This document shows positions 46,229 to 55,993 of a stretch of DNA of 64,000 nt, piece by piece; within the stretch, counting starts at the first letter, position 1, and every line of letters begins with the position of its first letter. A program made the translations under genes and the position numbers. This stretch comes from Hyphomonas chukchiensis (GTDB taxonomy: Bacteria; Pseudomonadota; Alphaproteobacteria; Caulobacterales; Hyphomonadaceae), in NCBI RefSeq assembly GCF_000682695.1, contig NZ_AWFG01000014.1, positions 16,342 to 80,341 on the forward strand, written 5' to 3'. The notes below the pieces were generated by a model. That model did not search any database. It was given only the letters and a program-made list of their open reading frames with translations, and was not told where the DNA came from.

Positions 46229-46376
46229 GAATATCCCTTGATTCTAGCTGCCCGCCCGTGGCGAGTGTGAGCCAGATCGGCTGGCCATGTAAAGAGTCCC
46301 GTGCAAAGACATGGCAGTCATGGGCCGTTGCGGGCCTCCGGTGCGCAGAATCTGGCCCGGATACTGCCCGCCTGCC

Positions 46377-46405
46377 TTGACCTTCCCGCCTGTGGCCTGT
46401 ATGGG
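46377..46405 (+). promoter_or_regulatory. Sigma70-like promoter of rpmH operon
   Basis: -35 TTGACC (46377-46382), a 17-base spacer and -10-like TATGGG (46400-46405), 39 bases before the rpmH start. Confidence 0.5.
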
Positions 46406-46443
46406 CCCCTCTTTCCGAGACACATCAGCCTTAGAGCAGACCC

Positions 46444-46578
46444 ATGAAACGTACATTCCAGCCGAGCAACCTGCGCCGCAAGCGTACCCATGGTTTCCGC
46501 CTTCGCATGGCCACCAAGAATGGCCGCAAGGTTCTGGCACGCCGTCGGGCAAAAGGCCGCAAGGAACTGTCCGCCTAG
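46444..46578 (+). CDS. rpmH: 50S ribosomal protein L34
   Basis: A 44-residue L34 reading [18 protein letters not shown] and ending [11 protein letters not shown], which is family-typical. Too short for a default length cutoff, so read directly from the bases. It is the first gene of the rpmH-rnpA-yidC-engB run, a conserved order. Confidence 0.97.
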   Translation: MKRTFQPSNLRRKRTHGFRLRMATKNGRKVLARRRAKGRKELSA

Positions 46579-46622
46579 GCGAGACACGACCTTCCCGCTG
46601 CCTGAAAGGCCGGGAGCTGCCC

Positions 46623-46991
46623 ATGCCGCAGGACAATCAAGACATTTCGATTGAGGTCGTTCGCCTAGCGAAGCGGCCTCAATTCCTGTTTGTGCGCAGT
46701 GGCCGGGCCGAACGGCGCAAATCCCTTGTCGTACAGGCGAGGCAGCGGACCGGCGAGGCCCCCGGCACTCATATCGGCGAAGGGTTTACCGCCACCAAGA
46801 AGGTCGGCAATTCGGTTGTCCGCAACCGCGCCAAGCGCCGTTTGCGGGAGGCCGCGCGGCTTCTGCTGCCCCGGTTTGGCAAGCCCGGAACCGACTATGT
46901 CTTCATTGCGCGGGACGCGACCGCTGACATTGGCTGGACGCGTTTGCTTGACGATATGGAAAGCGCGCTGATAAGCCTCGCCGCTGATTGA
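46623..46991 (+). CDS. rnpA: Ribonuclease P protein component
   Basis: A 122-residue RNase P protein that helps process tRNA 5' ends. The family signature GNSVVRNRAKRRLREAAR is intact. The ATG at 46623 follows CGGGAGCTGCC, 44 bases after the rpmH stop; a longer open frame to 46311 is antisense or leader sequence. The yidD gene often found next is missing from the 54-base gap before yidC. Confidence 0.96.
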   Translation: MPQDNQDISIEVVRLAKRPQFLFVRSGRAERRKSLVVQARQRTGEAPGTHIGEGFTATKKVGNSVVRNRAKRRLREAARLLLPRFGKPGTDYVFIARDATADIGWTRLLDDMESALISLAAD

Positions 46992-47045
46992 CCGTGCCCC
47001 CTCGATTTGCGAGTTGGCGCCCATAAACCTCCGGGGCAAAATTCC

Positions 47046-48875
47046 ATGGAAAAGCAAGACCAGCGCAATTTCCTGATCGCGATGGCACTGATGGTCGCCT
47101 TCGTTTTCGGGTACCAGAAGGTCTTCATGGAGCCGGCCCAGAAGCGCTATGAGGCCCAGCAGGCCGCGATCAAGGCTGAAGAGCAGCCCGAAGTGAGCGC
47201 CAGTGAACTCAGCAATGTGCCGGCGATTGCGGCGACCAAGACGGTCGAGGAAGCCATTTCCGGCCCCGGCCGTGTCAAGTTCGAGGCCGATTCGGTCGAC
47301 GGCTCGATCCGCCTTGCCGGTTCGCGCATCGATGATCTCAGCCTGCGCAAACACTTCCTGACGGTCGAGAAGACGCAGGAAGTGCGCCTGTTCCGGCCGG
47401 AATCGGCTGAGTACGGCTATTTCGCCACCTATTACTGGGCAGATGGCAAGGCGCTGGTCGCCGGCCGCAATTCGCCCTGGGTGCAGGTTGGCGGGCGGGA
47501 GCTGACCCCGTCAACACCGATCACGCTGCGGCTTGAAACGGACGGCCTGACCATTGACCGCACGATCTCGGTCGACAAGGACTATATGTTCTCCTTCGAG
47601 GACACACTGATCAATACGGGCAGCAGCGAACGCGTTGTGCGCGCCATTGGCTCGGTCGAGCGTCACGGCGCCTACAAGGACTTCCTTGAAGTCACCGACC
47701 CCGGCTCGGCCACGGCCAGCAATCTTGCCCACCAGGGCCTGATGGGCGTTGTCGACGGCGAGCTGCGGATGAAGAAATACAAGCCGCTGCTGGAACTGAA
47801 GAAGATTGACGGCGAGACTGCCGAGGGCACGTTCCCGTCCAGCGAGGGCGGCTGGTGGGGCCTGACCGACAAATACTGGATGGGCGCGCTGGTGCCCCAG
47901 CAGGACCGTGAGTTCGACGCGTCGGTCAACAAGAAGGCCATCGCGACCGGCGGCCCGCTGGAAGTGCGCACCGAAAGCGACGCGATCACGCTGGCGCCGG
48001 GCGCGAGCCAGACCGTCCAGAACCGCATCTTTGCCGGCGCCAAGCGCTTCCAGGTATTGCAGGACTATCAGAACAAGGAAGGCATCCCGCGCATGGTCGA
48101 TGCCATCGACTGGGGCTGGGCCTTCTTCCTGACGAAGCCCTTCTTCTATGTGCTGGAATACCTGGCCGGCGTGCTCGGCTCGTTCGGCTGGGCGATCCTG
48201 GCCTTCACGGTGCTCGTGAAGCTGCCGCTCGTGCCGCTTTTCAACACGAGCTACAAGTCCATGGCCAAGATGAAGAAGCTGCAGGAGCCGATGAAGGAGC
48301 TCAATGAGCGCTTCGCGGCCGACCCGCAGCGCAAGCAGCAGGAGATCATGAAGCTCTACAAGCAGGAAGGCGCCAACCCGCTCGGCGGCTGCCTCCCGCT
48401 CGTTGTCACGATCCCGGTCTTCTACGCGCTCTACAAGACGCTCTATGTGACGCTGGAAATGCGCCACACGCCCTTCCTGTTCCTGAAGGACCTTTCGGCG
48501 CCTGACCCTACGGCCATCGGCAACCTGTTCGGCCTGCTGCCCTGGGCGGCATCCGACATCAAGGCGATCCCGGTAATCGGCATGATCATCGGAATCGGCA
48601 TCCTGCCGCTGCTCTATGGCGCGACGATGGCGAGCCTTCAGAGCCTGAACCCGGCGCCAACCGACCCGACGCAGAAAATGGTGATCCGCGCCATGCCGAT
48701 CGTCTTCATGTTCGTGTTCGGCAGCTTTGCCGCCGGCCTCGTCCTCTACTGGGTCTGGAGCAATACGCTGTCCTTTGCGCAGCAGTATTTCATCATGCGC
48801 CGCAACGGGGTCGATACCGAGCTTGGCAAGACCATTTCGCGCTGGCTGGGCCGCGAGAAGAAACCGGCGGCCTGA
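47046..48875 (+). CDS. yidC: Membrane protein insertase YidC
   Basis: A 609-residue Gram-negative YidC: an N-terminal TM (about 7-25), a large periplasmic beta domain (about 50-350) and a conserved C-terminal five-TM core. That core contains the hydrophilic-groove arginine region (LVKLPLVPLFNTSYKSMAKMK) and NPLGGCLPLVVTIPVFYALYK. Inserts inner-membrane proteins with or without SecYEG. ATG at 47046, preceded by GGGG; the frame is open 13 codons further upstream. Confidence 0.97.
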   Translation: MEKQDQRNFLIAMALMVAFVFGYQKVFMEPAQKRYEAQQAAIKAEEQPEVSASELSNVPAIAATKTVEEAISGPGRVKFEADSVDGSIRLAGSRIDDLSLRKHFLTVEKTQEVRLFRPESAEYGYFATYYWADGKALVAGRNSPWVQVGGRELTPSTPITLRLETDGLTIDRTISVDKDYMFSFEDTLINTGSSERVVRAIGSVERHGAYKDFLEVTDPGSATASNLAHQGLMGVVDGELRMKKYKPLLELKKIDGETAEGTFPSSEGGWWGLTDKYWMGALVPQQDREFDASVNKKAIATGGPLEVRTESDAITLAPGASQTVQNRIFAGAKRFQVLQDYQNKEGIPRMVDAIDWGWAFFLTKPFFYVLEYLAGVLGSFGWAILAFTVLVKLPLVPLFNTSYKSMAKMKKLQEPMKELNERFAADPQRKQQEIMKLYKQEGANPLGGCLPLVVTIPVFYALYKTLYVTLEMRHTPFLFLKDLSAPDPTAIGNLFGLLPWAASDIKAIPVIGMIIGIGILPLLYGATMASLQSLNPAPTDPTQKMVIRAMPIVFMFVFGSFAAGLVLYWVWSNTLSFAQQYFIMRRNGVDTELGKTISRWLGREKKPAA

Positions 48876-48878
48876 ACC

Positions 48879-49517
48879 ATGGATTCCCGCCCCGTCCCGA
48901 GTGAAGACCAGATCGAAACCGGGCGGCTCCTGTTCGCCGGCCCTGTCGAATTCGTCATGGGCGTGGTCGACCTGAAAGGCCTGCCGCCAGCCGACCGCAC
49001 GGAAGTTTGCTTTGCCGGCCGCTCCAATGTCGGCAAGTCGAGCCTCATCAATGCGCTGACCGGGCGTAACAAGCTGGCGCGGTCTTCGGCCGAGCCGGGC
49101 CGGACGCGCGAACTCAACTATTTCACCGTCGGCGAAGACCAGCTCTATCTGGTTGACCTTCCGGGCTTTGGCTATGCCAAGGTCAGCCGCACGCAGGCCG
49201 AGGCCTGGATGAAGCTGACGCGGTCCTACCTGCGCGGGCGTCCGTCCCTGCGCCGTGTTTTCCTGCTGGTCGATGCCCGCCGCGGCCTGATGGATACGGA
49301 TGAAGAGGTCATGGCGATGCTGGACGGGTCAGCGGTGACCTACCAGATCCTGCTGACCAAGGTGGACAAGCTCAACAAGGGTGAAGTCGAGAAACTGGTG
49401 ACGGAGATCGAGACCAAGCTGAAGAAGCATGGCGCGGCCCACCCGTTCGTGATGATGACCTCGTCCGAAAAGGGCTGGGGTATTCCCGAACTGCGCGCCG
49501 AGATCGCGCTGCTTTAG
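48879..49517 (+). CDS. engB: Ribosome biogenesis GTPase YihA/EngB
   Basis: A 212-residue circularly ordinary P-loop GTPase with G1 GRSNVGKSS, G3 DLPGFGYAKV and G4 TKVD. Required for 50S assembly. It starts 3 bases after yidC. Confidence 0.96.
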   Translation: MDSRPVPSEDQIETGRLLFAGPVEFVMGVVDLKGLPPADRTEVCFAGRSNVGKSSLINALTGRNKLARSSAEPGRTRELNYFTVGEDQLYLVDLPGFGYAKVSRTQAEAWMKLTRSYLRGRPSLRRVFLLVDARRGLMDTDEEVMAMLDGSAVTYQILLTKVDKLNKGEVEKLVTEIETKLKKHGAAHPFVMMTSSEKGWGIPELRAEIALL

Positions 49518-49535
49518 CGCTTGCGATCAATCCAC

Positions 49536-49667
49536 GTGCGCAAGCAAGACCTGCCCCAGAAAACCTGCGTGGTTTGCAACCGTCCCTTCTCCTGGCGGAA
49601 GAAATGGGAGCGGTGCTGGTCAGAGGTAAAATACTGTTCCGACAAATGCCGCCGGAGCCGTTCCTGA
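49536..49667 (+). CDS. DUF2256 small Cys-rich protein
   Basis: A 43-residue protein: [19 protein letters not shown], then RKKWERCW and [10 protein letters not shown]. Four cysteines in two CxxC/CxxxC pairs suggest a zinc knuckle. Start is probably GTG at 49536 (a TTG at 49521 is possible); no good ribosome site is visible, so it may rely on coupling to engB, which ends 18 bases upstream. Function unknown. Confidence 0.85.
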   Translation: MRKQDLPQKTCVVCNRPFSWRKKWERCWSEVKYCSDKCRRSRS

Positions 49668-49686
49668 GGAATGTGAGCTTTCCAGC

Positions 49687-51846
49687 CTAGTCTCGCCCCG
49701 GATGGTATGTCCGTGTGGCGTTGGCCACGACGTCTTCGTGCGTGAGATGGGCCTTGCGCCATTCTTCGGCGGCGAAGAGGGGTGCCTGGTCGGCATAGTG
49801 GGGGGATGACGTGTCCTTGATGGCGCTGCCATAGGGGCTGATGACGCGGGCGGTCTGGTGACCCTGACGGTCCCATTCGACGAGCGCGATCCATGTGTCA
49901 CCGGCGGTCATGTGCAAAGTGCCGTCATCGCGCATGGCATCGGGATAGACGGCGCGCAGCGTGTCCGGGCCGCCGCTGATCGGCAGGCTGACATCGCCAT
50001 GCGCGAGCCGGTTCACTTCGCCCCATTCCGGGTCGATGCGGCCATGGTGGACCATCAGCCACTCGACGGCTTCCCGGAAGGCGGTCTCAGGCTTGGGTGC
50101 GGGCTGGTGCGTGTACTTGGCGGTAATCTCGCGCAGCACGGTGAGGCCGCCGAGGGCGGCATAGCGGCTGTCGGCATTCATGTTCATGTCCCAAGCCGCG
50201 AGGCGCTTGGCGGCGTCCTCCATTTCCGGTTCCTGGCTCCAGTCGATGGCGACAACTTTCGCGATCAGGTCAGCCGCTTCCGATTGGGCCGAATAGACCG
50301 TGTCGAACTTGATGGCGAGAAGGTCCGGTTCGTTGATCGGGGTCTTGCCGTCGGTCAGTTCCATCATGCGCAGCGAGCGATTGGTCTGGTTGGTCTGCAG
50401 GCCCATGGACTGGGGGAAGTCCTCCGGCTTCAGATTATCCGGGCCATCGGTGGCGCTATAGGGCGTGTTGTTGGAGTTGTAGACGAGGCCTGAGACGGGA
50501 TTGATCAGTTTCGGCACCTGGTCCCACGGTCGGTAGCCCTGCCAGATTAGGTCCGACCGGTCGCCCGGCATGTCGCCTGACCAGTCCCATGCATCATTGC
50601 GGGCGGGGTATTGGCCATTGTGGATGAAGGCAACGTTCGCGTCCTTGTCTGCATAGATGTAATTGATGCTGGGCAGGGCATTGAGCGACATGGCGGACAG
50701 GAAGCCGTCCATGTCCCCGGCCTTGTTGAGCCGGTAATATTGTTCGAGCTGGCGGATTTCGCCCATGCCGGCATAGCGCACGGCATAGGTGCCGTGCCTG
50801 GCCTCGATGACAGGGCCTTGCGCCGAGCGTTTCACCGGGCGCTTCACCTTGAGGGCAAAGGGGCCGAGCAGTTTGACGTGCAGCGTCACGGTGGCTTCGG
50901 CAAAGTCCACCCATTCGCCATCAAGCTTGTACTGATGCGGATTGTCCGGGTTGACGGTGAGCACATAGGTGTCGACCAGGTCCTGCGCGCTGACCGTATT
51001 GGCCCAGCCGAGATTGGGCGTGAAGCCGTGCAGGATGACTGGCGTGCCGGGGAAGAGGCCGCCGGTAATGTCGAGGCCCTCGTCGGACGTGAGCTGCGCT
51101 TCATACCAGGCGACAGGGCCGGTCAGCGGCTGGTGGGAATTGATGACGAGACGGGTGACATCATCGCCTGCGCGGCGGCCGGAGACGGCGATGCCGTTGG
51201 AGCCGCGCTCGGCCATCGTCTTCGGGCCAAGCAGGAAGGCCTTGCGACCGTCGGCGGGGTCCAGCGCGATGGCCTGCGTATAGTCATTGCCGAGGAGGTG
51301 CATGAAGGTCTCGTCGAGACCGTAGAAGAAGGGCGTCTTGAAGATGAAGCCCGCGACGACATCCTCGGCGGTGAAGGGAGCGAGGCCGCGCCAGGTCGCC
51401 TTGGGGTTTTCGGCGGCATAGAGATTGAGGCCGGCGGCATAGGCCTCGGCCATGGCTTTCACGTCGTCCGGCACGTCGGCCTTGTAGCGTAGGGCGACCG
51501 TGTCCCAGACGCCGAGCAGGGCAACGAGATAGTCGACCGGGGCGGCATCCTTGCCGCGATAATGGGCGAGCACACCGCGGCCGGCGGCAACGGTTTCCTG
51601 GATCGTTTCGAAATCATCCTCGGCATGGGCATAGGCAAGGCCGAAGGCGGCATCCGCGTCGCGGGCGCCATGGACATGCGGCACGCCGAATTCGTCACGG
51701 ATCACCTCGGCGTCATAATCGGCCGCTGCAGCCGATAGTTCGGCGGCGGGCGGGTTGGCCGGCAGCGGATCCCACAGGAAGATGCCTGCGCCGATGAGGA
51801 GGATAACAAGGAGCGCGGCAACGCCCGCCAGAATGCGTTTCATCAT
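49687..51846 (-). CDS. Penicillin acylase family (S45, Ntn-hydrolase)
   Basis: A 719-residue exported hydrolase. A TM or signal segment (about 5-25) is followed by an alpha chain (about 40-215), the autocleavage site and the nucleophile S216 in G-S-N-G. Its beta chain opens SNGIAVSGRRAGDD, like the SNxW of known acylases. Substrates in the family include penicillin G, glutaryl-7-ACA and acyl-homoserine lactones; which is unknown. The ATG at 51846 follows GGGGAAATTC. The frame stays open another 330 codons antisense to argB, which is an artefact. Confidence 0.9.
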   Translation of the reverse strand: MMKRILAGVAALLVILLIGAGIFLWDPLPANPPAAELSAAAADYDAEVIRDEFGVPHVHGARDADAAFGLAYAHAEDDFETIQETVAAGRGVLAHYRGKDAAPVDYLVALLGVWDTVALRYKADVPDDVKAMAEAYAAGLNLYAAENPKATWRGLAPFTAEDVVAGFIFKTPFFYGLDETFMHLLGNDYTQAIALDPADGRKAFLLGPKTMAERGSNGIAVSGRRAGDDVTRLVINSHQPLTGPVAWYEAQLTSDEGLDITGGLFPGTPVILHGFTPNLGWANTVSAQDLVDTYVLTVNPDNPHQYKLDGEWVDFAEATVTLHVKLLGPFALKVKRPVKRSAQGPVIEARHGTYAVRYAGMGEIRQLEQYYRLNKAGDMDGFLSAMSLNALPSINYIYADKDANVAFIHNGQYPARNDAWDWSGDMPGDRSDLIWQGYRPWDQVPKLINPVSGLVYNSNNTPYSATDGPDNLKPEDFPQSMGLQTNQTNRSLRMMELTDGKTPINEPDLLAIKFDTVYSAQSEAADLIAKVVAIDWSQEPEMEDAAKRLAAWDMNMNADSRYAALGGLTVLREITAKYTHQPAPKPETAFREAVEWLMVHHGRIDPEWGEVNRLAHGDVSLPISGGPDTLRAVYPDAMRDDGTLHMTAGDTWIALVEWDRQGHQTARVISPYGSAIKDTSSPHYADQAPLFAAEEWRKAHLTHEDVVANATRTYHPGRD

Positions 51847-51993
51847 GAATTTCCCCGCCTGCTTTGTCTTTTTACGGAGCCTAGCGGCTTGGCGCACAGA
51901 TGTCGCGTGCGGAATGCGAGGGTTTCGCCGGGCCGAAAAGCGCCTTATGAGACTGGCGCAAGTGTTACACGATGAAGGACGGCGCGCCGCGCA

Positions 51994-52890
51994 ATGACAG
52001 ATACCGCTTCCCAGGCCCAGTTTACGGCAAAGACCCTGTCCGAGGCCCTGCCCTATATCCAGCGCTATGCCGGACAGACGATCGTGGTCAAATATGGCGG
52101 CCATGCCATGGTCGACCCGTCGCTGTCGGCCGGCTTTGCGCGCGATGTCGTCCTGCTGAAGGCGCTCGGCATCCACCCGGTTGTCGTGCATGGCGGCGGG
52201 CCGCAGATCGGCAACCTGCTGGAAAAGCTGGGCATTCGGTCGGAATTCAAGGGCGGCCTGCGCGTCACTGACGAAGAGACGATGGAAGTTGTCGAAATGG
52301 TCCTCTCCGGGCCGATCAACAAATCCATCGTGCGGGCGATCAATCAGGCGGGCGGCAAGGCCGTTGGCCTGTCGGGCTCTGACGGCAACCTGATTCGCGC
52401 GGAAAAGGCGACCAAGACCTCTAAAGACCCTGACAGCCATATCGAACAGGTGCTGGACCTCGGCTTTGTCGGCGAGCCGAGCGCTGTGGACACGACCGTG
52501 TTGCTGGCGATGCTGCGGGCGGATGCGAACCTGATCCCGGTCGTGGCGCCGGTTGGCGTTGGCGCCGATGGCGCACGCTACAATATCAATGCCGATACGG
52601 CCGCGGGCGCGCTGGCGGCGGCGCTGGGCGCGAGCCGTCTGCTGCTGCTGACCGATGTGGCCGGTGTGCTCGACAAGGAGAAGAAGCTGATGCGGGAAAT
52701 CCCCGTGGCGGACATTCCGGGGCTGATCGCGGACGGCACAGCTGCAGGCGGTATGATTCCCAAGCTTGAAACTGCCGCACATTCCGTAAATCATGGTGTC
52801 GGGGCGGCTGTGATACTTGATGGGCGTGCGCCGCATGCCCTCCTTCTGGAGTTATTCACAGAACATGGCGCAGGTACGCTCGTTTCTTAA
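51994..52890 (+). CDS. argB: Acetylglutamate kinase
   Basis: A 298-residue amino acid kinase of arginine synthesis: [42 protein letters not shown]. Length and motifs normal. The 3' end overlaps the DUF1036 gene by 26 bases; divergent from the acylase. Confidence 0.97.
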   Translation: MTDTASQAQFTAKTLSEALPYIQRYAGQTIVVKYGGHAMVDPSLSAGFARDVVLLKALGIHPVVVHGGGPQIGNLLEKLGIRSEFKGGLRVTDEETMEVVEMVLSGPINKSIVRAINQAGGKAVGLSGSDGNLIRAEKATKTSKDPDSHIEQVLDLGFVGEPSAVDTTVLLAMLRADANLIPVVAPVGVGADGARYNINADTAAGALAAALGASRLLLLTDVAGVLDKEKKLMREIPVADIPGLIADGTAAGGMIPKLETAAHSVNHGVGAAVILDGRAPHALLLELFTEHGAGTLVS

Positions 52891-53902
52891 AATCCTCGGC
52901 CTGCTGGCCACTTTTTTCGGCTTCGGCCAGATCGCTGCGGCGCAGGACAGCACGGACGGCTGGTCGCTGTGCAATCGGACCAGCTATATCATCGAAGCCG
53001 CCATTGGCCGCCCGGAAGGCAAGGGCATCACGGTCGAGGGCTGGATCAAGCTGCAGCCGGGCAGCTGCAAGCTGGCGCTGCCCGGCCCGCTGGAACCGAA
53101 ATTTCATTTCGTCTACGCGCGCACTTCATCGGCCCATCGGGGCGGCGTGCGCGAATGGGGCGGCAATACCGACCTCTGCGTCGATCCGACCGGAAGCTTC
53201 TCGCTGGAAAGCCCGCCCGAATGCGCCGCCATGGGGCTTGAGAGCCGGGGCTTCCGCGCCGTGGAGATTACCCGCCGCACGCGGTGGATGACGCCCTTCA
53301 CCGAAATCGACAATTATGATGCCGAAAAGGCCCGCGCCGCCGGTATCCAGCGCCTGCTGGAAGAGGCAGGTGTCGTCTCCGGCGTGGTCGATGGCAATAT
53401 CGGCCACAAGACGCGCGCGGCGATTGCCGAATTCCTGAAGAAGAACGGCCTGCCGGATACGACATCCGAAGCCGATCTCATCGATTTCCTGGAGCAGGTC
53501 GCCAAGGAGCGCGGCCGGGCCGTGGGCTTTACCGTGTGTAACCGCACCAAGAACCGCATCTGGAGCGCGATTGCGCGGCGCGGGTCTGAAGGCTGGGAGA
53601 GCAGGGGCTGGTGGATGCTGGAGGCAGGCGGCTGTTCGCGCGTCATCGACAGGCCGCTGAGCGGGCAGGAGCATTTCGTTTACGGCGAGATGGAAGATGG
53701 CGACACGATCCGCACGCTGGCCAAGGCCTCTGATGCCTTCTGCGTCGGCCGGTCCAAGTTTGCCATTATCGGGCGGGACGAGTGCGAGGCCTCGGCCTAT
53801 CGCACGGCCCTGTTCCAGGCCGCGCCGCCACCGGTGGACCGCAAGCTGGTGTTTGAATTCTTCGAGCGTGACTTTGCAAAGGCGAGCCAGAATGAGCGAT
53901 AA
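52865..53902 (+). CDS. Tandem DUF1036 protein with peptidoglycan-binding-like middle
   Basis: A 345-residue exported protein: a signal peptide (about 1-27), DUF1036 domain 1 (about 35-125, [15 protein letters not shown]), a middle helical segment with [24 protein letters not shown] that fits a PG_binding_1 repeat (about 168-205), and DUF1036 domain 2 (about 222-310, [16 protein letters not shown]). DUF1036 is small, cysteine-containing and of unknown function. The ATG at 52865 lies within argB; a frame upstream to 52817 lacks a signal peptide start. Its 3' end overlaps the HAD gene by 11 bases. Confidence 0.85.
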   Translation: MAQVRSFLKILGLLATFFGFGQIAAAQDSTDGWSLCNRTSYIIEAAIGRPEGKGITVEGWIKLQPGSCKLALPGPLEPKFHFVYARTSSAHRGGVREWGGNTDLCVDPTGSFSLESPPECAAMGLESRGFRAVEITRRTRWMTPFTEIDNYDAEKARAAGIQRLLEEAGVVSGVVDGNIGHKTRAAIAEFLKKNGLPDTTSEADLIDFLEQVAKERGRAVGFTVCNRTKNRIWSAIARRGSEGWESRGWWMLEAGGCSRVIDRPLSGQEHFVYGEMEDGDTIRTLAKASDAFCVGRSKFAIIGRDECEASAYRTALFQAAPPPVDRKLVFEFFERDFAKASQNER

Positions 53903-54635
53903 GCGCGCGGGCGTGCACATCGCGCCATTCGGCAGTTTCGGACATGTCCGTGACTGGGTGTTCGACCTCGACAATACGCTCTACCCGGCCGAATGCGACC
54001 TCTTCGCGGAGATCGATACGCGCATGACCGATTTTGTCTCGCGCCTGTTGAAGCTGCCGCCGGAAGAGGCTCGCAGGGTCCAGAAGAAATACTATGCGGA
54101 CTATGGAACGACCCTGGCAGGCCTGATGGCAGTCCATGATATAGACCCATCGGACTTTCTGGGTCACGTCCACAAGATAGACCTGAGCCCCCTGCCCGAC
54201 CTGCCGGATCTTCGCAGCGCGCTGGAGCGCCTGCCGGGCCGCAAGTTCGTCTATACGAACGGCTCACGCGGCCATGCCGAACAGGTGACCGACAAGATGG
54301 GCCTTACGCACCTTTTTGATGGCAGTTTCGGGATCGAGGATTCCGATTATGTGCCCAAGCCCAAAGCCGCCTCCTATGCCGCTTTCCAGAAACTCCACGG
54401 CGTCGATCCGCACGGGGCAATCTTCTTCGAGGATCTCGCCCGCAACCTGGCGCCGGCCAAGGACCTCGGTTTCACGACGGTGCTCGTCCATTCGGAAAAG
54501 GACTGGAGCCATGAGCCGATCGAGGCGCGTCCTGCCAGCCTCTCTGACGTTCTGGGGGATGACGGGCCGGATCACATCGACTATGTGACGGGCGACCTCG
54601 CCGCCTTTCTCGAAGCGGCACTTGAAACACTCTAA
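53892..54635 (+). CDS. HAD-family pyrimidine 5'-nucleotidase-like hydrolase
   Basis: A 247-residue HAD hydrolase with motif I DLDNTLYP (nucleophile D25, D27), motif II in VYTNGS, motif III K in YVPKP and motif [10 protein letters not shown]. The DLDNTLYP start identifies the pyrimidine 5'-nucleotidase (SDT1/PHM8-like) branch, which dephosphorylates UMP/CMP. Overlaps the DUF1036 stop by 11 bases, and lies 25 bases before dapD. Confidence 0.9.
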   Translation: MSDKRAGVHIAPFGSFGHVRDWVFDLDNTLYPAECDLFAEIDTRMTDFVSRLLKLPPEEARRVQKKYYADYGTTLAGLMAVHDIDPSDFLGHVHKIDLSPLPDLPDLRSALERLPGRKFVYTNGSRGHAEQVTDKMGLTHLFDGSFGIEDSDYVPKPKAASYAAFQKLHGVDPHGAIFFEDLARNLAPAKDLGFTTVLVHSEKDWSHEPIEARPASLSDVLGDDGPDHIDYVTGDLAAFLEAALETL

Positions 54636-54660
54636 GCCTGCCGACCGGAGACTTTCCAAT

Positions 54661-55488
54661 ATGAGCCATGCCCTTGCCGACGTCATCGACCGCGCCTGGG
54701 AGCGCCGCGACGAACTTTCCACCGGAACGACCGGGGAAGTCCGCGAAGTCGTCGAGGCCGCGATCGACCTGCTGGACAAGGGCGAGGCACGCGTTGCCAG
54801 CAAGGAAGCCGATGGCAGCTGGACCGTGCACCAATGGCTGAAGAAAGCCGTGCTCCTGTCCTTCCGCCTCAACGCCAATGGCATCGTGCCGGGCGGCCCG
54901 GGGCCGGGCACCTGGTGGGACAAGGTGCCGTCGAAATTCGAAGGTTGGGGCGAAGCGGACTTTATCGAAGCCGGTTTCCGCGCCGTGCCGCCCTGCGCCG
55001 TGCGCCGGGGTGCCTTTATCGCGAAGAATGCCGTCCTGATGCCGTCCTACGTGAACATCGGCGCCTATGTCGGCGAAGGCACAATGATCGACACATGGGC
55101 CTCTGTGGGCTCGTGCGCGCAGGTTGGCGCCAATTGCCACATCTCGGCCGGCACCGGCATTGGCGGCGTCCTGGAGCCCCTGCAGGCCAACCCGACAATC
55201 ATCGAGGACAATTGCTTCATCGGCGCGCGCTCGGAAGTGGTTGAAGGCGTTGTTGTGGGGGAGGGATCGGTGATCGCGATGGGCGTGTTCATCACGCAGT
55301 CGACAAAGATCGTGAACCGCCAGACCGGCGAGATCAGCTATGGCAAGGTACCGCCTTATTCGGTGGTCGTGCCCGGCACGCTGCCCGACAAGAATGGCGG
55401 GCCATCGCTAGCCTGCGCCGTGATCGTGAAAACGGTGGATGCCCAGACGCGGTCAAAGACCGGCGTCAACGAGCTGCTACGGGACTAG
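54661..55488 (+). CDS. dapD: 2,3,4,5-tetrahydropyridine-2,6-dicarboxylate N-succinyltransferase
   Basis: A 275-residue left-handed beta-helix acyltransferase of lysine/DAP synthesis. Hexapeptide repeats (about 115-220) include [17 protein letters not shown] and [18 protein letters not shown] at 54661 follows CCGGAGA. Its stop shares CTAG bases with the convergent receiver gene. Confidence 0.97.
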   Translation: MSHALADVIDRAWERRDELSTGTTGEVREVVEAAIDLLDKGEARVASKEADGSWTVHQWLKKAVLLSFRLNANGIVPGGPGPGTWWDKVPSKFEGWGEADFIEAGFRAVPPCAVRRGAFIAKNAVLMPSYVNIGAYVGEGTMIDTWASVGSCAQVGANCHISAGTGIGGVLEPLQANPTIIEDNCFIGARSEVVEGVVVGEGSVIAMGVFITQSTKIVNRQTGEISYGKVPPYSVVVPGTLPDKNGGPSLACAVIVKTVDAQTRSKTGVNELLRD

Positions 55489-55886
55489 GCGGGCAGGGGC
55501 CCACTACCATTATCCATGGAGTTGTTTTTCGACGCCAGAAGCTGCTTGAGGGCAGTCTTCAGCTGGCGTGGCAGCGTAGGCTTGCGGCAGATCGGTGCCG
55601 ATTGGTAACGCGAACGAAGAATGTCCTCAGCCGAATGACCTGTATTGAACAGGAACGGGATACCGCGTGCCGCCAGAATGTCGGCAACCGGGAACACGAG
55701 CTGTCCAGCCACATCAACGTCCAGAATTGCGGCATCCGCTTCAATGGATTCGGCGAGTTTCATGGCTGCCTGAATCGTGTGTGCGGACGCAACAGCTGCG
55801 CCGCCCATTTCGGCGACCATGTCTTCCAGATCCATTGCAATGAGGATCTCGTCTTCGACAATCAGGATTTGAGGCGGCTTGGTCAT
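55485..55886 (-). CDS. Single-domain response regulator (receiver)
   Basis: A 133-residue receiver with the acidic pair in ILIVEDE, a phospho-acceptor aspartate in ILDVDVAG, and the lysine in ICRKP. It has no output domain. The [21 protein letters not shown] block is the kind that partners HWE/HisKA_2 kinases, so the CHASE3 kinase at 1823-3121 is a possible partner (inference). Start unsure: ATG at 55886, or TTG at 55895, which lies 10 bases after a strong AGGAGG. The ATG is 19 bases from it. Confidence 0.87.
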   Translation of the reverse strand: MTKPPQILIVEDEILIAMDLEDMVAEMGGAAVASAHTIQAAMKLAESIEADAAILDVDVAGQLVFPVADILAARGIPFLFNTGHSAEDILRSRYQSAPICRKPTLPRQLKTALKQLLASKNNSMDNGSGPLPA

Positions 55887-55964
55887 ATGGGTCAAATGAA
55901 CAGGTCCTCCTTTCGTTCCCAAATTCCTGCAGCGAATATACAATATGCTACCTGAATTAGTTAA

Positions 55965-55985
55965 CATTCGCGTTAACAGCGAATG
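55965..55985 (-). promoter_or_regulatory. Perfect inverted repeat upstream of the receiver gene
   Basis: CATTCGC (55965-55971) and GCGAATG (55979-55985) form a 7-base perfect inverted repeat around a GTTAACA centre. A second GTTAAC lies at 55960-55965. It sits about 75 bases before the receiver start, in the AT-richer gap, and is a candidate operator. Confidence 0.4.
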
Positions 55986-55993
55986 GCGTGGCT

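Noticed and set aside
46229..46443. Replication origin near rpmH
   Set aside because: No DnaA boxes (TTATCCACA-like) or AT-rich unwinding region seen, and dnaA is absent from the window.
51847..52836. Upstream continuation of the penicillin acylase frame antisense to argB (about 330 codons)
   Set aside because: argB is a clear housekeeping gene on the other strand; the acylase signal peptide and ribosome site begin at 51846.
55960..55977. Possible CtrA site (two TTAA)
   Set aside because: TTAA copies are 8 bases apart rather than 7, so the consensus is not met; I kept only the inverted repeat as a candidate.
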